Positions 11,215-23,421 are shown, numbered from the stretch's first letter. The stretch is DNA of 64,000 bases from Diadophis punctatus similis (GCA_023053685.1 JALIGW010000004.1:80298361-80362360); one strand, 5' to 3'. Notes: a model not told the origin generated them from the sequence alone. A program made the numbers and translations.

Positions 11215-11625
11215 GACATGCTCCCGTCGGAGCCTGAATCTGCAGACGAGCCAGAACTGGAGCTGACAGAATCGAGGGGGCGGCTTCATTGGCTTCGGAG
11301 GAATGCAGGGAGGAGCAGGCCGAGGCAGCCCAGGGCCTCTCAGGATTGGGACGGCTTGTTAGCACGGAGGAACGGGGGCAGGATGACCGAGAGAGGGCAG
11401 ACATTGGACATGAGAAGCGACGGAGCTCAGGCGATGAGCAAGGACCACCCCCTCCTGATCCCTGAGCACAGAGAGTGAAGAGGAGGCAGGAACAGCGCAG
11501 GCCGACCAGACAACTCGGGAGGAGAGCGTCCCGCCCCTCTTCACAAGGCACACCTGGGGACTGAGATTTAAGGAGACGCTGTGGGGAGGGGTGTTTGTCA
11601 GGAACAAATGCTGAATTTGTAGAGT
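11215..11625 (+). repeat. Unclassified interspersed repeat X, copy 3
   Basis: Opposite strand to the copies at 3890 and 7385. It has GACATGCTCCCGTCGGAGCC at the start and CACACCTGGGGACTGAG followed by TTTGTCAGGAACAAATGCTG at the end. A 105-codon frame runs through it but is not conserved in the other copies. Confidence 0.6.
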
Positions 11626-11768
11626 TTGGTGTGCCGGTACAGACAGTTGGAGTTTGCAGGACTGCTTGCTTCTTCCTTACTTTGTGGACTCATTGTTTGT
11701 TCCTTGGTTTGTGGACTCATCTCCCTGTTCCTTTGTTTTGCTGGACTGGGCGCAGCCAGAAGCTACAT

Positions 11769-11770
<2 letters not shown>

Positions 11771-11801
<31 letters not shown>
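11771..11801. repeat. (GT)n microsatellite
   Basis: About 15 GT units immediately downstream of repeat X copy 3. Confidence 0.9.
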
Positions 11802-11802
<1 letters not shown>

Positions 11803-11847
11803 CCCGCTTTGCTCTGGGACTTACCAAGAACGTGAAAGTGTTTGGGG

Positions 11848-12364
11848 CAGGGGCAGGTTCCTAAAGTTTTTACTACCACTCTGTGGGCGTGGCTTAATTG
11901 TGTGGGCATTGCTTAGTTTTGTGGGCGTGATTTGACTGGGTGGGAGTGGCTTGATGGTCATGTGACTGGGCGAGCATGGCTTCATAGTCATGTGACTGGG
12001 CGGGTGTGGCTAAGTGGTCACGATCCTAGTTCCCCCTATGAGGATTCCTGCATCCGGACCTTTTACAATCCCCCAAAGGATTAAAAGAAACCAGATTCCA
12101 TACAGCTCTGAACCCTTAAGGCAAACCAAATACAAGTAGTCCTCGCTTAATGGCCGGTTGCTTAGCAAATGTTCAAATTTATGACTGACCTCCTCAGAAC
12201 TACTTGACCTGTTTTTTGAGTTTTGACAGCCTTATGCATGCACACATACATGTACGCACGCGCGCACACATACACATTTATGACCAGTTACAACATCCGT
12301 GACGTTACCAGCCAGTCGCTACCAGTGCTATAGAGTGGACCGCACCGGTAGGAACCCACCACTG
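11848..12364. mobile_element. hAT element with perfect target duplication
   Basis: Ends CAGGGGCAGGTTCCT and GGAACCCACCACTG. The octamer GTTTGGGG flanks both sides (11840-11847, 12365-12372). Repeated GTGGGCGTGGCTT units lie near the left end. A Tigger-like fragment with AGTCCTCGCTTAATGG lies inside at about 12131. Confidence 0.88.
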
Positions 12365-12567
12365 GTTTGGGGGTAAATTTTGAGTATTAAAGAGGAGTTT
12401 GAAGTCTCAGCTGGCTGTGTGACCTTTCTGCCTTGTCCCGGGTCATCACAGTGACCCAGATCCCAAGTTCCCAAATCACGACCATATGACACCGGGATGT
12501 TGCAACGGCCTCATCTTTAATTACCGGTCCTATGTCCCCTCGTTCAGCACTATGAGAACTTTGAATA

Positions 12568-13109
12568 CAGCTAGTCCTCAACTTAGAACACAATCGAGCC
12601 CAAAATGTCTGAATGTCACATTCGGAAACCAACCCACAGGCTCGGCGAACAAACCTCCACCTTCACCCAACACCTGAGCTACACCTATTCACCACCATTA
12701 CAAACCCAAAATTTGTGTTGCTAAGTGAAACCTTTGTTTAAGTGAGTTTTGCCCCATTTTTATGACTCTCCTTGCCACTGTTGTTAAGTGAATCATTGCA
12801 GTTGTTGAGTTAGTAGCACGGTTGTTAAGCGAACCTGGCTCCCCCATTGAGTTGGCTTGTCAGAAGGTCGCAAAAGGGGAACACGTGACGCTGGGAAACT
12901 TTCACTGTCATAAATACGAGTCAGTTGCCAAACGTCTGAATTTTGTTCACGTGACCAAGAGGATGCTGCAACGGTCACAGGTGTGAAAAACGGTCATAAG
13001 TCAATTTTCCCAGTGCTGTTGTAACGTTGAATGGTCACTAAATGAACCGTTGCAAGTCGAGGACTACCTGAAGTCACCGAACAAGTGGTCATAACCCGAG
13101 GACTACCTG
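12568..13109. mobile_element. Tigger-like (TcMar) non-autonomous element
   Basis: Starts CAGCTAGTCCTCAAC after TA and ends GAGGACTACCTG before TA. The body is the TTAAGTGAA / CACGTGAC / AACGGTCATAAGTCA text found in all copies of this family. Two copies of the right terminal repeat occur (13054-13071 and about 13095-13109). The pogo/Tigger label follows from the TA duplication and terminal form. Confidence 0.7.
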
Positions 13110-13265
13110 TATATCAAAACAATGCAACAATAACAATAATACACGAAGAAAATGAAAAAGAAATGGGCACAAAAGTTAAGAGGATGTTATACTTCAATAC
13201 CTTCTGAAAGAGTTCTGCTTTTATCGTCTTCTAAAAGGAGGAATATTTTATTTATTTTAAATTTA

Positions 13266-14227
13266 CCGTATTTTTCGGAGTATAAGAGGATGAAAACCTG
13301 GGTGCGTCTTATACACCGAATGCAGCCCCACCCAGCCACCCCCACCCTTTCGCCTCTGCCTGCCAGCAATTTACCTCTTTGCAGCAAACAGGGCAAAGCA
13401 CAAGAAGAGCACAAGAAGAGATAAACTGCCTCCCGACCTACAGCTGACTGAGGCTTACAAGCCACGTGGTAAAATGAAACTAACTATGGTGGCTGTAATG
13501 TGATAAATTGCTGGGAGATAAACTGCTGCTGGCAATATTAGACTGCTGAAATTGAAAAGAGGCAAGCTATAGCTGCTATGGCTCAGAGCTAGACCTCTTG
13601 CCTCACAATCAGGAGGTTGTGAGTTCTATCCTAGGTAGAGGCAGATTCTGTTAATATGTTATTTTGTTAAATGTTTGTAGAGTGTTCAAATTATTTGACT
13701 TATTTTTTAAAGACTGCTTTATTATTGTTCTAGACAGCTTAACAAAATGAAGAAGCTTTTTAAAATAAATGCTTGCTCTGAAGAGGCCCAGTGCTATTGT
13801 ATCTTCTTTTAAATAGCAGAGAATACTTCCAGAAAGCCACATCAATTTTAAAGATCTGTAAAAATATAATCTGAAATGTCCTGTTTTAGTATTAAGTATT
13901 AGTATTAAGTATTAGTATTGAAAGAAGGCAGCTGAGAAACCCTGACTTAGTCATGTTTGGAGTAGATCTATTTAAATAATTGGGAGGAGTTAGTGTGATT
14001 ACATTTCAAAAAACTTTCTGGGATTAATATACTGCCATAAATGTACATTTCTCCAATTCTTTGCCGTTTCTATGGGTCAGGCACACATGCACAGAACAGT
14101 GTATATCATCTGTGCTGTTTGCTGTTTGGCAAATTGCTGGGAGGCAGAGGCCTTTTTTCCTTGTTTTCCTCCCTCAAAACTAAGGTGCGTCTTATACTCT
14201 GGTGCATCTTATACTCCGAAAAAACGG
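13266..14227. mobile_element. TA-flanked inverted-repeat element, long form 1
   Basis: Terminal repeats CCGTATTTTTCGGAGTATAA and its inverse (CTCCGAAAAAACGG) are flanked by TA. Inner inverted blocks GGTGCGTCTTATAC are repeated. Its interior (for example GCTCTGAAGAGGCCCAGTGC) is shared with the copy at 37384. A tRNA-like SINE head interrupts it at 13575. Confidence 0.78.
13575..13648 (+). mobile_element. tRNA-like SINE head fragment
   Basis: AGACCTCTTGCCTCACAATC and AGGAGGTTGTGAGTTC followed by ATCCTAGGTAGAGGCAGA are the tRNA-like part of the Sauria-type SINE at 30199. The fragment is absent from the sister element at 37384. Confidence 0.7.
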
Positions 14228-14231
14228 TATA

Positions 14232-14403
14232 GTCCATCTTTTATTTTATTTTATTTTCCCTTCAATAACAACCCTGCGAGGTGGGTTGATCAGGCAGAAA
14301 GTGACTGTCCCAAGTCACCCAGCTGGTTTTCATTGCTAAGAGAGGACTAGAACTCACAGTCTCCCTGTTTTCTACTCCAACACTTTAACCACTACACTCC
14401 ACA
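14232..14403 (-). mobile_element. tRNA-derived SINE with A/T-rich tail
   Basis: Minus strand: GGGAGACTGTGAGTTCTAGT then CCAGCTGGGTGACTTGGGAC and AACCCACCTCGCAGGGTTGT, ending in an A-rich tail (TTTTATTTTATTTTATTTTC on the + strand). Same family as 50803. Confidence 0.75.
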
Positions 14404-14908
14404 GCCTTTAGATAAAGTTAGAGGAATCTTTTTTTTTTTTTGCTTAATGCGACGGTTAAAAGACCAGGGTTGTGTATAACACACATTTAGCAAGAAAAAA
14501 AAACAGGCAAGGACTAAGGACTAAGCCACAGGTAACACAAAACGCCACTCCGTAGATAATTGTTGTGGCTAAACAGATTTCTGATCTGAAGGGAGGGAAT
14601 TAATTTGACAATTCTTTTCAAACTGAAGTGCTTGTTGAAAAAAAACAAGATATTTAGTGGTAGGCCTCGAATACCGTTGTGTTTTCCTATATAAACATCC
14701 ATTTAACCTCTTTGCCTCTCCTGTGTCTTGGGGACAGACCAGATAAATGCTTGTTGCTAGGATACAAACCCTTTTGAGAAGAAATAGTGTGGGAGACAAA
14801 ATAATTCTCTGTGTAGCCCATCTTAAAACAAAAACAAAAACAATAAGTCTGTCATTCAGAGCAGCTTCCCCAGTCTGATTTTACGTATTGGCATAGTGAT
14901 GATGAGAA

Positions 14909-17185
14909 TAGGATTAGGATTAGGATTAGGATTAAGAATGGAATGGAATGGAATGGAATGGAATGGAATGGAATGGAATAGAATAGAATAGAATAGAATA
15001 GAATAGAATAGAATAGAATAGAATAGAATAGAATAGAATAGAATAGGAAATATGGAATGGAATAGAGTAGAGTAGAGTAGAATAGAATAGAATAGAATAG
15101 AATAGAATAGAATAGAATAGAATAGAATAGAATAGAATAGAATAGAATAGAATAGAATAGAATAGAATAGAATAGAATAGAATAGAAAATATGGAATGGA
15201 ATGGAATGGAATGGAATGGAATGGAATAGAATAGAATAGAATAGAATAGAATAGAATAGAATAGAATAGAATAGAATAGAATAGAATAGAATAGAAGAAT
15301 AGGAAATATGGAGTGGAGTGGAGTGGAGTGGAGTGGAGTGGAGTGGAGTGGAGTGGAGTGGAGTGGAGTAGAGTAGAGTAGAGTAGAGTAGAGTAGAGTA
15401 GAGTAGAATAGAATAGAATAGAATAGAATAGAATAGAATAGAATAGAATAGAATAGAATAGGAAATATGGAATGGAGTGGAGTGGAGTGGAGTGGAGTGG
15501 AGTGGAGTGGAGTGGAGTGGAGTGGAGTAGAGTAGAGTAGAGTAGAGTAGAGTAGAGTAGAGTAGAATAGAATAGAATAGAATAGAATAGAATAGAATAG
15601 AATAGAATAGAATAGAATAGAATAGAATAGAATAGAATAGAAAATATGGAATGGAACAGAACAGAACAGAAAATATGGAATGGAATGGAATGGAATGGAA
15701 TGGAATGGAATGGAATGGAATGGAATGGAATGGAATAGAATAGAATAGAATAGAATAGAATAGAATAGAATAGAATAGAATAGAATAGAATAGAATAGAA
15801 TAGAATAGAAAATATGGAATGGAACAGAACAGAACAGAAAATATGGAATGGAATGGAATGGAATAGAATAGAATAGAATAGAATAGAATAGAATAGAATA
15901 GAATAGAATAGAATAGAATAGAATAGAATAGAATAGAATAGAATAGAAAATATGGAATGGAACAGAACAGAAAAGAAAAGAAAATATGGAATGGAATAGA
16001 ATAGAATAGAATAGAATAGAATAGAATAGAATAGAATAGAATAGAATAGAATAGAATAGAATAGGAAATATGGAATGGAGTGGAGTGGAGTGGAGTGGAG
16101 TGGAGTGGAGTGGAGTGGAGTGGAGTGGAGTGGAGTAGAGTAGAGTAGAGTAGAGTAGAGTAGAGTAGAGTAGAGTAGAGTAGAGTAGAATAGAATAGAA
16201 TAGAATAGAATAGAATAGAATAGAATAGAATAGAATAGAATAGAATAGAAAATATGGAATGGAATAGAATAGAATAGAATAGAATAGAATAGAATAGAAT
16301 AGAATAGAATAGAATAGAATAGAATAGAATAGAATAGAAAATATGGAATGGAACAGAACAGAACAGAAAAGAAAATATGGAATGGAATGGAATGGAATGG
16401 AATGGAATGGAATGGAATGGAATGGAATAGAATAGAATAGAATAGAATAGAATAGAATAGAATAGAATAGAATAGAATAGAAGAATAGGAAATATGGAAT
16501 GGAGTGGAGTGGAGTGGAGTGGAGTGGAGTGGAGTGGAGTGGAGTGGAGTAGAGTAGAGTAGAGTAGAGTAGAGTAGAGTAGAGTAGAATAGAATAGAAT
16601 AGAATAGAATAGAATAGAATAGAAAATATGGAATAGAATAGAATAGAATAGAATAGAATAGAATAGAATAGAATAGAATAGAATAGAATAGAATAGAATA
16701 GAATAGAACAGAAAATATGGAATGGAACAGAACAGAACAGAAAAGAAAATATGGAATGGAATGGAATGGAATGGAATGGAATGGAATGGAATGGAATGGA
16801 ATGGAATGGAATGGAATAGAATAGAATAGAATAGAATAGAATAGAATAGAATAGAATAGAATAGAATAGAATAGAATAGAAGAATAGGAAATATGGAATG
16901 GAGTGGAGTGGAGTGGAGTGGAGTGGAGTGGAGTGGAGTGGAGTGGAGTGGAGTGGAGTGGAGTGGAGTAGAGTAGAGTAGAGTAGAGTAGAGTAGAGTA
17001 GAGTAGAGTAGAGTAGAGTAGAATAGAATAGAATAGAATAGAATAGAATAGAATAGAATAGAATAGAATAGAAAATATGGAATGGAATAGAATAGAATAG
17101 AATAGAATAGAATAGAATAGAATAGAATAGAATAGAATAGAATAGAATAGAATAGAATAGAATAGAATAGAATAGAATAGAATAG
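14909..17185. repeat. Pentanucleotide satellite with higher-order structure
   Basis: The array is 2.3 kb built of GGAAT, GGAGT, GAGTA and GAATA units, preceded by four GGATTA units. Blocks follow a fixed order: AATGG or AGTGG runs, then AGTAG runs, then AATAG runs, ended by a GAAAATATGG or GGAAATATGG spacer. About 20 spacers occur. Composite units starting at about 16338 and 16711 repeat at roughly 360-375 bp. The 796-codon minus frame exists only because a 5-bp unit repeats every five codons. Confidence 0.95.
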
Positions 17186-17247
17186 TTTGTTTATGCATTA
17201 GATTATTGATTCTTGTGAGCACGTCTTTGGCAATTTTTTGTGTCATT

Positions 17248-17410
17248 TAATGACCCCATAATCCATTGTGGGGTGGAGTCAGGGCAACTAAATGGAGCTG
17301 AGTGTTTACTGGCCGGATGCCCTTCCTGTCGCCAATGCGGAGTTTTATTCAGCAGATATATTCTCATTGTGCCCAGAGAGAGAAATATCTGCCTCGACCT
17401 AGGATCGAAC
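17248..17410 (-). mobile_element. Sauria-type SINE, truncated
   Basis: Bov-B-like tail (ACTGGCCGGATGCCCTTCCT, complement of GGAAGGGCATCCGGCCAGT) and body AGAGAGAGAAATATCTGCCT match the full copy at 30199. It stops inside the tRNA-like head, near box B. Confidence 0.85.
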
Positions 17411-18381
17411 TATTTTGGCAATAGGCTATTAAATATAACACAATAATATTTTCTTTCTTAAAAACCACATCTTCCTCATCTGTTCATGACATAGCAGGAA
17501 GTTCCCACAATTTATATATATATAAAAAAACTTCTCCCTAGCAAATAGTACTTGCATGGATCTTGTGCTTACAGTAAGAGGCTGGAAGCAGGAGAACTTC
17601 TATATTTATTTCTCTGCTCGCTGATCTGATTTTTTAAAATACCTAAATTAGCTTTTTTCCAGATTTGTCACAGTCAGTAGGAGTGAACACACACACACGC
17701 ATACATTTGATTTTTAATTTTAATTTGGTTTGCTTGAAAGAGTCAGAGGCTCCAGAAAATATTCAGTATGAAATAAGCCGTTGAGAAAACATAATGTGTC
17801 TAATGCAACTATTTTTAATGATCAACTTTAAACTAGGCAGGAATGGGAATTAAATTCCATTAAAATAGTTACCAAACAAAATGCAAAGGCTTGTCCATTT
17901 CTTTTAAACAATGAAAACAGATTTACGCAATATTTTAATTGAATTTCAGCTCGGTTGACTGTCAGATGAAATATCTTGACACATGTCACATTCCGAAAAC
18001 GGGGGGGGGGAGAACCTATTCTCTTCACTGCAACATATAATTTTACTAAATTCTATTCTAATTAGCAATCTTCACACCCCACAAAGCAATCGAAAGTGCA
18101 AGGCAGTATTCCTTCTTGGATTCTCTTATCAATGCCAGAAAGCAGAACAGCAGGCTGGTTATCAGCCTAAATCATTTTAAGTATAAAACTTTTTTTTAAC
18201 TACTTACTATATAGCTTGAGTTTTCTGCACTACCTTAAGGGCAGCCAGATGTTAGATGTTGTACCTTGGCTTCGGTTTTACAGTGAGGGAACAATTCAGG
18301 CCAAGAATAAATCGGGGAGAAAGTCTTTGGCACAATCCGACAGATGCTCATGATTTTCATGTGGCCACATTACCTAAAATA

Positions 18382-18850
18382 CTGTATTTTTCGGAGTATA
18401 AGACGCACCTTTTTCCTCCCTAAAAGTGGCTGAAAATTTGGGTGTGTCTTATACTTCTAATGTAGCTTTTTTTCCATCCCTAACTAGGTGCTAACAGATC
18501 TTCCCAGCTCTTACCTTGCAGGCTTTTTCATTGTTACTCTCTCCAAAGAATGTTTTTCCAGCCCTAAGTCTTTGCAGGTTTTTTTTTCATTGCTCTACTT
18601 GCTCCGAGTAAGTTTTTTTCTAGCCCTAACCAGGTGCTAACAGATCTTCCCAGCTCTTACTGGCTTGCAGGCTCTTTCATTGTTACTCTCTCCGAAGAAG
18701 GTTTTTTTAAGTCCTAACCAGGAGATAAAATAATGTGCTGAAGCTGACCAGACTAAGGACGCTAGCCAGATGAATACCTGGTAGGCAGATTCCCCCCCAC
18801 TATTTCCCTCCCCAAAAACTAAGGTGCGTCTTATACTCCGAAAAATACGG
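18382..18850. mobile_element. TA-flanked inverted-repeat element, short form
   Basis: Ends CTGTATTTTTCGGAGTATAA and CTCCGAAAAATACGG, each next to TA. The interior has a duplicated segment of about 100 bp (AGATCTTCCCAGCTCTTAC at about 18496 and 18642). Confidence 0.8.
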
Positions 18851-18895
18851 TACTTCAACAAGAGAAAAAGGTAACTTGTCTTAACCAAAAATTAC

Positions 18896-19625
18896 AACTC
18901 CTTCCTTCCTCCCTGCCTCCTTCCCTTCCTTCTTTCCCTTCCTCTATCTTCCTTCTCTCCTCCCTCCCTCTTCAATCCTTTCCTGCCCCCTTCCCTCCTC
19001 TCTCTCCTTCCTTCTTTAGTTCCATCCTTCCTTCTTTCCTATTCATTCTGTTATCTTCCTTCTTTCCTTCTCTATCGTTCTATTATCTTCATTCTCCTTC
19101 CCTCCTCTCTGTCTTCCCTCCTTCTCTCCTTCCTTCCTCTTCCTTCCTTCCTTCCTTCCTTCCTTCCTTCCTTCCCTCCCTCTATCTTCCTTCTCTCCTC
19201 CCTCCCTCTTCAATCCTTTCCTGCCCCCTTCCCTCCTCTCTCTCCTTCCTTCTTTAGTTCCATCCTTCCTTCTTTCCTATTCATTCTGTTATCTTCCTTC
19301 TTTCCTTCTCTATCATTCTATTATCTTCATTCTCCTTCCCTCCTCTCTGTCTTCCCTCCTTCTCTCCTTCCTCCCTCTTCCTTCCTTCCTTCCTTCCCTC
19401 CCTCTATCTTCCTTCTCTCCTCCCTCCCTCTTCAATCCTTTCCTGCCCCCTTCCCTCCTCTCTCTCCTTCCTTCTTTAGTTCCATCCTTCCTTCTTTCCT
19501 ATTCACTGTTATCTTCCTTCTTTCCTTCTCTATCATTCTATTATCTTCATTCTCCTTCTCTCCTCCCTCCCTCTTCCTTCCTTCCTTCCTTCCTTCCTTC
19601 CTTCCTTCCTTCCTTCCTTCCTTCT
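18896..19625. repeat. CT-rich array with about 230-bp repeat units
   Basis: A degenerate TTCC/CTCC array in which a complex unit recurs three times. Its landmark TCTATCTTCCTTCTCTCC is found at about 18943, 19181 and 19403. Each unit carries TTCAATCCTTTCCTGCCCCC and TTAGTTCCATCC. Pure TTCC runs close the units. Confidence 0.92.
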
Positions 19626-19675
19626 TCAGTACATGTTGTACTGTTGGTTATTATTTGCTACAGTTAATATTTGTA

Positions 19676-20015
19676 CAGGTAGCCCTCAATTTACAACAGT
19701 TCATTTAGTGACCGTTCAAAGTTAAAACAGAAAAAGTGACTTATGACCATCTTTTACAGTTATGACCTTTGACAGTTATGACCCTTAATTATGTGATCGA
19801 AATTCAGACACTTGGCAACTGGTCCATATTTATGACCATTGCTGTGTCCCGGGGTCACACGATCTGCTTTTGCGACCTTCTGACAAGCAAAATCAATGGG
19901 GAAGCCAGATTCACTTAACAACTGGAGCAAGAAAGATCCTAAAATCGGGCAAAATGCACTGAACAAATGTCTCACTTAACAACATAAATTGTGGCCGTAA
20001 GTCGAGGACTACCTG
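19676..20015. mobile_element. Tigger-like element, TA-flanked
   Basis: Begins CAGGTAGCCCTCAATTTAC, ends GTCGAGGACTACCTG, with TA on both sides. The internal text is AGTGACCGTTCAAAG, TTATGACCATT and the TTCACTTAACAACT block. Confidence 0.82.
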
Positions 20016-20035
20016 TATTCTGATCAACATTTAAA

Positions 20036-20100
20036 AGAACCAGTGTGGTCCAGTGGTGAAGGTTTTGGACACGAAGCAGGGAGGCTGAGGTTCTAGGCTA
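20036..20100 (+). mobile_element. tRNA-derived SINE head fragment
   Basis: GTGTGGTCCAGTGGTGAAGG fits a box A region and GGCTGAGGTTCTAGG lies where box B is expected. The rest is lost. Confidence 0.45.
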
Positions 20101-20686
20101 TTTTCAGTCATGAAAGATCAACAGTGTCAGAACTATGTCCAAACAGATTGGGTTTCCTAATATAAAAGTAAACTGTTAATCCAGGTTTGTATAAATTACA
20201 GTGGTGCTTTAAATGAATCCAGGTTTGTTTGCTAATGAATATAAAGAGAGAGCATGAGAGCAAGCCAGCGAGAGCACACAGGCATGATTGATTAATTGAT
20301 TGATTGCTCACTGTGTGTGAGAGACTGCTTACTCCTACAGCGTGCAGCTACAAGAGTTTTGACTGAAGAAGTTCAAGGTTTTCTATTGATGTATGTTTGG
20401 AAGAATATTATCTACTGGAGATAAGTAAGAGAGCTGAATTTATTGCTTGTTAGCATACAGACAGTTTTTTGTTCATTTATCCAAGAATGGACTATTTGTG
20501 TTATAGTTGTGTTGTTTATTTCAAGTAAAGATTATTCTTTTTTGAACATGTTGAAGACATTCAATTATTGACTCTATTATCAAACTGCAACCCCACATTC
20601 CGCTGCGCAAACCCTGGACTCTGAATTAATTCCTTAACAAACAGATGATGGCTTTCAGACAGTTAACTCTCTCTCAACCTATCCAG

Positions 20687-21110
20687 CAGTGGTGGGTTCC
20701 TACTAGTGCAGTCCACTCTGTCGTTCCGGTAGTGGCCAGCAGATGGCGCTATTTGCGCGCGACAGCTCCGGTGCCGTCTTCCCCTGTCTGTCGCGCAGCG
20801 CCATCTTTTTTGGGGAATTTTTGGGCTGATTTTGCTTCCTGCACATGTGCGGAAGCAAAATCTCATGAGGGGACGCGCGCCTGCGCGAGATTTTGGCAGT
20901 TTTTTGCTTCCGCGCATGCACGGAAGCAAAAAATCACAAAAATCGTGTGCGCGTGTGCGTCCCCTCACGACATTTTAGCGAGATTTTGCTTCCACGCATG
21001 CGCAGGAAGCAAAATTGCGTGAGGGTGTGTGTGTGTGTGTGTGTAGTGAGTGCGCGCGAGCGCGCAACATGACATCACACCAGTAGCGAGGTAAGTTCAA
21101 CCCGCCCCTG
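20687..21110. mobile_element. hAT element with perfect target duplication
   Basis: CAGTGGTGGGTTCCTAC at the left and CAACCCGCCCCTG at the right, flanked by CTATCCAG (20679-20686, 21111-21118). The interior holds repeated inverted words TTTTGCTTCC and GGAAGCAAAA around GCATGCG. Confidence 0.92.
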
Positions 21111-21841
21111 CTATCCAGCCTTAAACTCCTTAAAGAAAAGCAATATATAAGCCTAATAAATGATTCTTGGCAACCAAGTAAAATTTACTCTTATACTTGA
21201 TCACTTACATTCGAAGTTATTCTGGGGTATATAGAAATATTGATTTTTCTTTAACACAGGTTACTTGTTCCTATACGCTACCCAGTTCTTTACACAATTT
21301 AAATGAAAAATATGACCTTTTCTTGAAACTCAACATATTATGGCTGACGTGTCGGGAAAATAAACCGACACTACAGCTGCTGCCCAAACCTGCTGTAAAT
21401 AAGGATGGAAAACCTACGTATAGACCGATTCCACTAACGTCGATCACTTGGAAGGATAGGTATTTTCTGTTGAAGTTGATGGGAAAAGACACTTTTTCGG
21501 GATTCTTTGCTTGAGTAAAACGAATTGGATGCGTGACGTTAATCAGTAACATAGGAAGGTTGTGAAGAGATGTTTGAAAACAAGCTTGTTCGCACAAAAC
21601 GGAGAGAGAGGAAAGGGAGAAATTTCTGGATAATTAATTGAAAGGTCAACGGGAGAAACAACATGAAGGAACAAAGATAGGTGGGGTTTTTTTGCAGCTT
21701 CTACTTTATAAACATCTTTGCCATTTGATATGTTTTTACTGATCGACAAAACGGAGACGAACAGAAGCAGAGGTTGATGGTTACCATCTCCTTATCCCAG
21801 TCAAGAGGACCACAAGGGGCCTTAAAATTGGTCTCTTACAG

Positions 21842-22086
21842 ATGTTACAGATTAACAGAGTTGGAAGGGACCTTGTAGGTCATCTAGTCCAACCCCCTGC
21901 CCAAGCAGGAGACCCTACACCATTTCTGAGAAATGGCAGTCCAATCTCTTCTTGAAAGTCTCCAGTGATGAAGCTCCCACAACTTCCGAAGGCAACTTCT
22001 GTTCCATGGGTTGATTGTTCTCACTGTCAGAAAGTTCCTCCTTATTTCCAGGTTGAATCTCTCCTTGATCAGTTTCCATCCATTAA
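21842..22086 (-). mobile_element. CR1 LINE 3' end
   Basis: Reverse complement of the CR1 3' end: AACAGAGTTGGAAGGGACCT, TCTAGTCCAACCCCCTGCC and onward through AGAAAGTTCCTCCTTATTTC. Confidence 0.9.
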
Positions 22087-22111
22087 CCCAAATATCCAAA
22101 ATATCCAGAAT

Positions 22112-22180
22112 TATGGATATTCTACTGCTGGAGGTTTTCAAGAAAAGATTGGACAATCATTTGTCTGTTCTTAGATTGTG
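22112..22180 (+). mobile_element. CR1 LINE fragment, opposite orientation
   Basis: CTGGAGGTTTTCAAGAAAAG and TTGGACAATCATTTGTCTG are CR1 sense sequence. It lies close to the minus-strand CR1 at 21842. Confidence 0.7.
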
Positions 22181-22389
22181 TCTTAGACACTAAAGGAGTC
22201 AGTTCCCATAAGTATTATATATATATAAATTGGATGAAGCTGCTTGGTATCATCCTCTGCGGGGAGGTAAACAATGCAGAATGTAAATAAAATGATCCAA
22301 AGGTTAAAAAAAAACCTTTAAAAGTCAATATACGTTTCCTGCAAAATGTGTGAGGCGACATATGGTTTTGCTAAATGTTCTCAAACCAA

Positions 22390-22436
22390 GACAGTTGGGT
22401 CCTTCGGGAGTTGGGCGGCATATAAGAACACCATAA

Positions 22437-22515
<79 letters not shown>
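22390..22515 (+). mobile_element. L2-group LINE 3' tail with (AAAT)n
   Basis: TTCGGGAGTTGGGCGGCATA and TAAGAAC form the LINE 3' end also seen at 43375. About 20 AAAT units make up the tail. Confidence 0.85.
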
Positions 22516-22963
22516 GGATACCAAGATAAAACAGTTGGCCGAAAAGCATTTCCAACAAAATGGCTTACTGAACAGGAAAAGCAAATATGGAGAGAAGCTG
22601 AAGCGAACGACTAGATAGGTCTTCATGTGTCACACAAAGGATGCATAAGAGGTTCAGACGTGGACTAAGAAATTTAGGGAAGAATAGGATTGTGGTGGAT
22701 AGCACTTCCAATTGTGCTTTTCCCTTCTGCCAATATATTTGGTTCTTAGCCAACGTGTTTAGTTGGTTGGTTAGGACCAGAAAGCAATGGAGAATTAAGG
22801 GATCAAAAGTAGGAAAAGGAGTGGCAGAACCTGGGGGCGGAGTTAAAAGAGGGAGCAGCCTAGAATCCTTATGTAGTCACAAGCGAATTAAGACCAACAC
22901 CCCCCCCCTGAATTCCATAGATCCTTATCTAACTCCTAGCAGATGACAACAATTGGTTGAGAA

Positions 22964-23309
22964 CAGGGCAGGTTGCTTACTTACCAATACCTGTGCACTG
23001 CGCGCGCATCCTCATGTTTCGTGCGCGTGCCCCCTCACGTGATTTTGGCGAGATTTTGCTTCTGTGCATGTGCGGAAGCAAAATCTCGCCAAAATCTCAC
23101 ACACACGTGCGTCCCCTCGCAAGATTTCGGCAAGATTTTGCTTCCGCGCATGCGCAGAAGCAAAAAAGCCAAAAAATTCTTTTAAAAAGATGGCGACGCA
23201 TGCGACTGTCTGGTGAAGACGGCACCGGAGCAGTCGCGCGCAAATTGCATAATTGGCGGGTCCCTACCGGAGCTGCGCACTGGACCGCACCGGTAGGAAC
23301 CCACCCCTG
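22964..23309. mobile_element. hAT element with perfect target duplication
   Basis: CAGGGCAGGTTGCTTACTTA at the left, GGTAGGAACCCACCCCTG at the right, GTTGAGAA on both flanks (22956-22963, 23310-23317). The interior has inverted TTTTGCTTC/GAAGCAAAA words. Confidence 0.92.
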
Positions 23310-23421
23310 GTTGAGAAAATTCCTGTGCCAATAAATCAGTTTAATTGGACCTTCCTATGTGGACTTGGTCTTTCAAGTGCCTGACAGCATAGTAGGAAGC
23401 AGAAGGAGGATTTGTCTGCGG

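Noticed and set aside
14856..17246. A 796-codon open frame on the minus strand
   Set aside because: It is a translation of the pentanucleotide satellite (Tyr-Ser-Ile-Leu-Phe and relatives). Lack of stops follows from the 5-bp period.
21197..21597. Frames of 105 and 108 codons on opposite strands
   Set aside because: No recognisable family, no splice or promoter context, ordinary length for chance in 64 kb.
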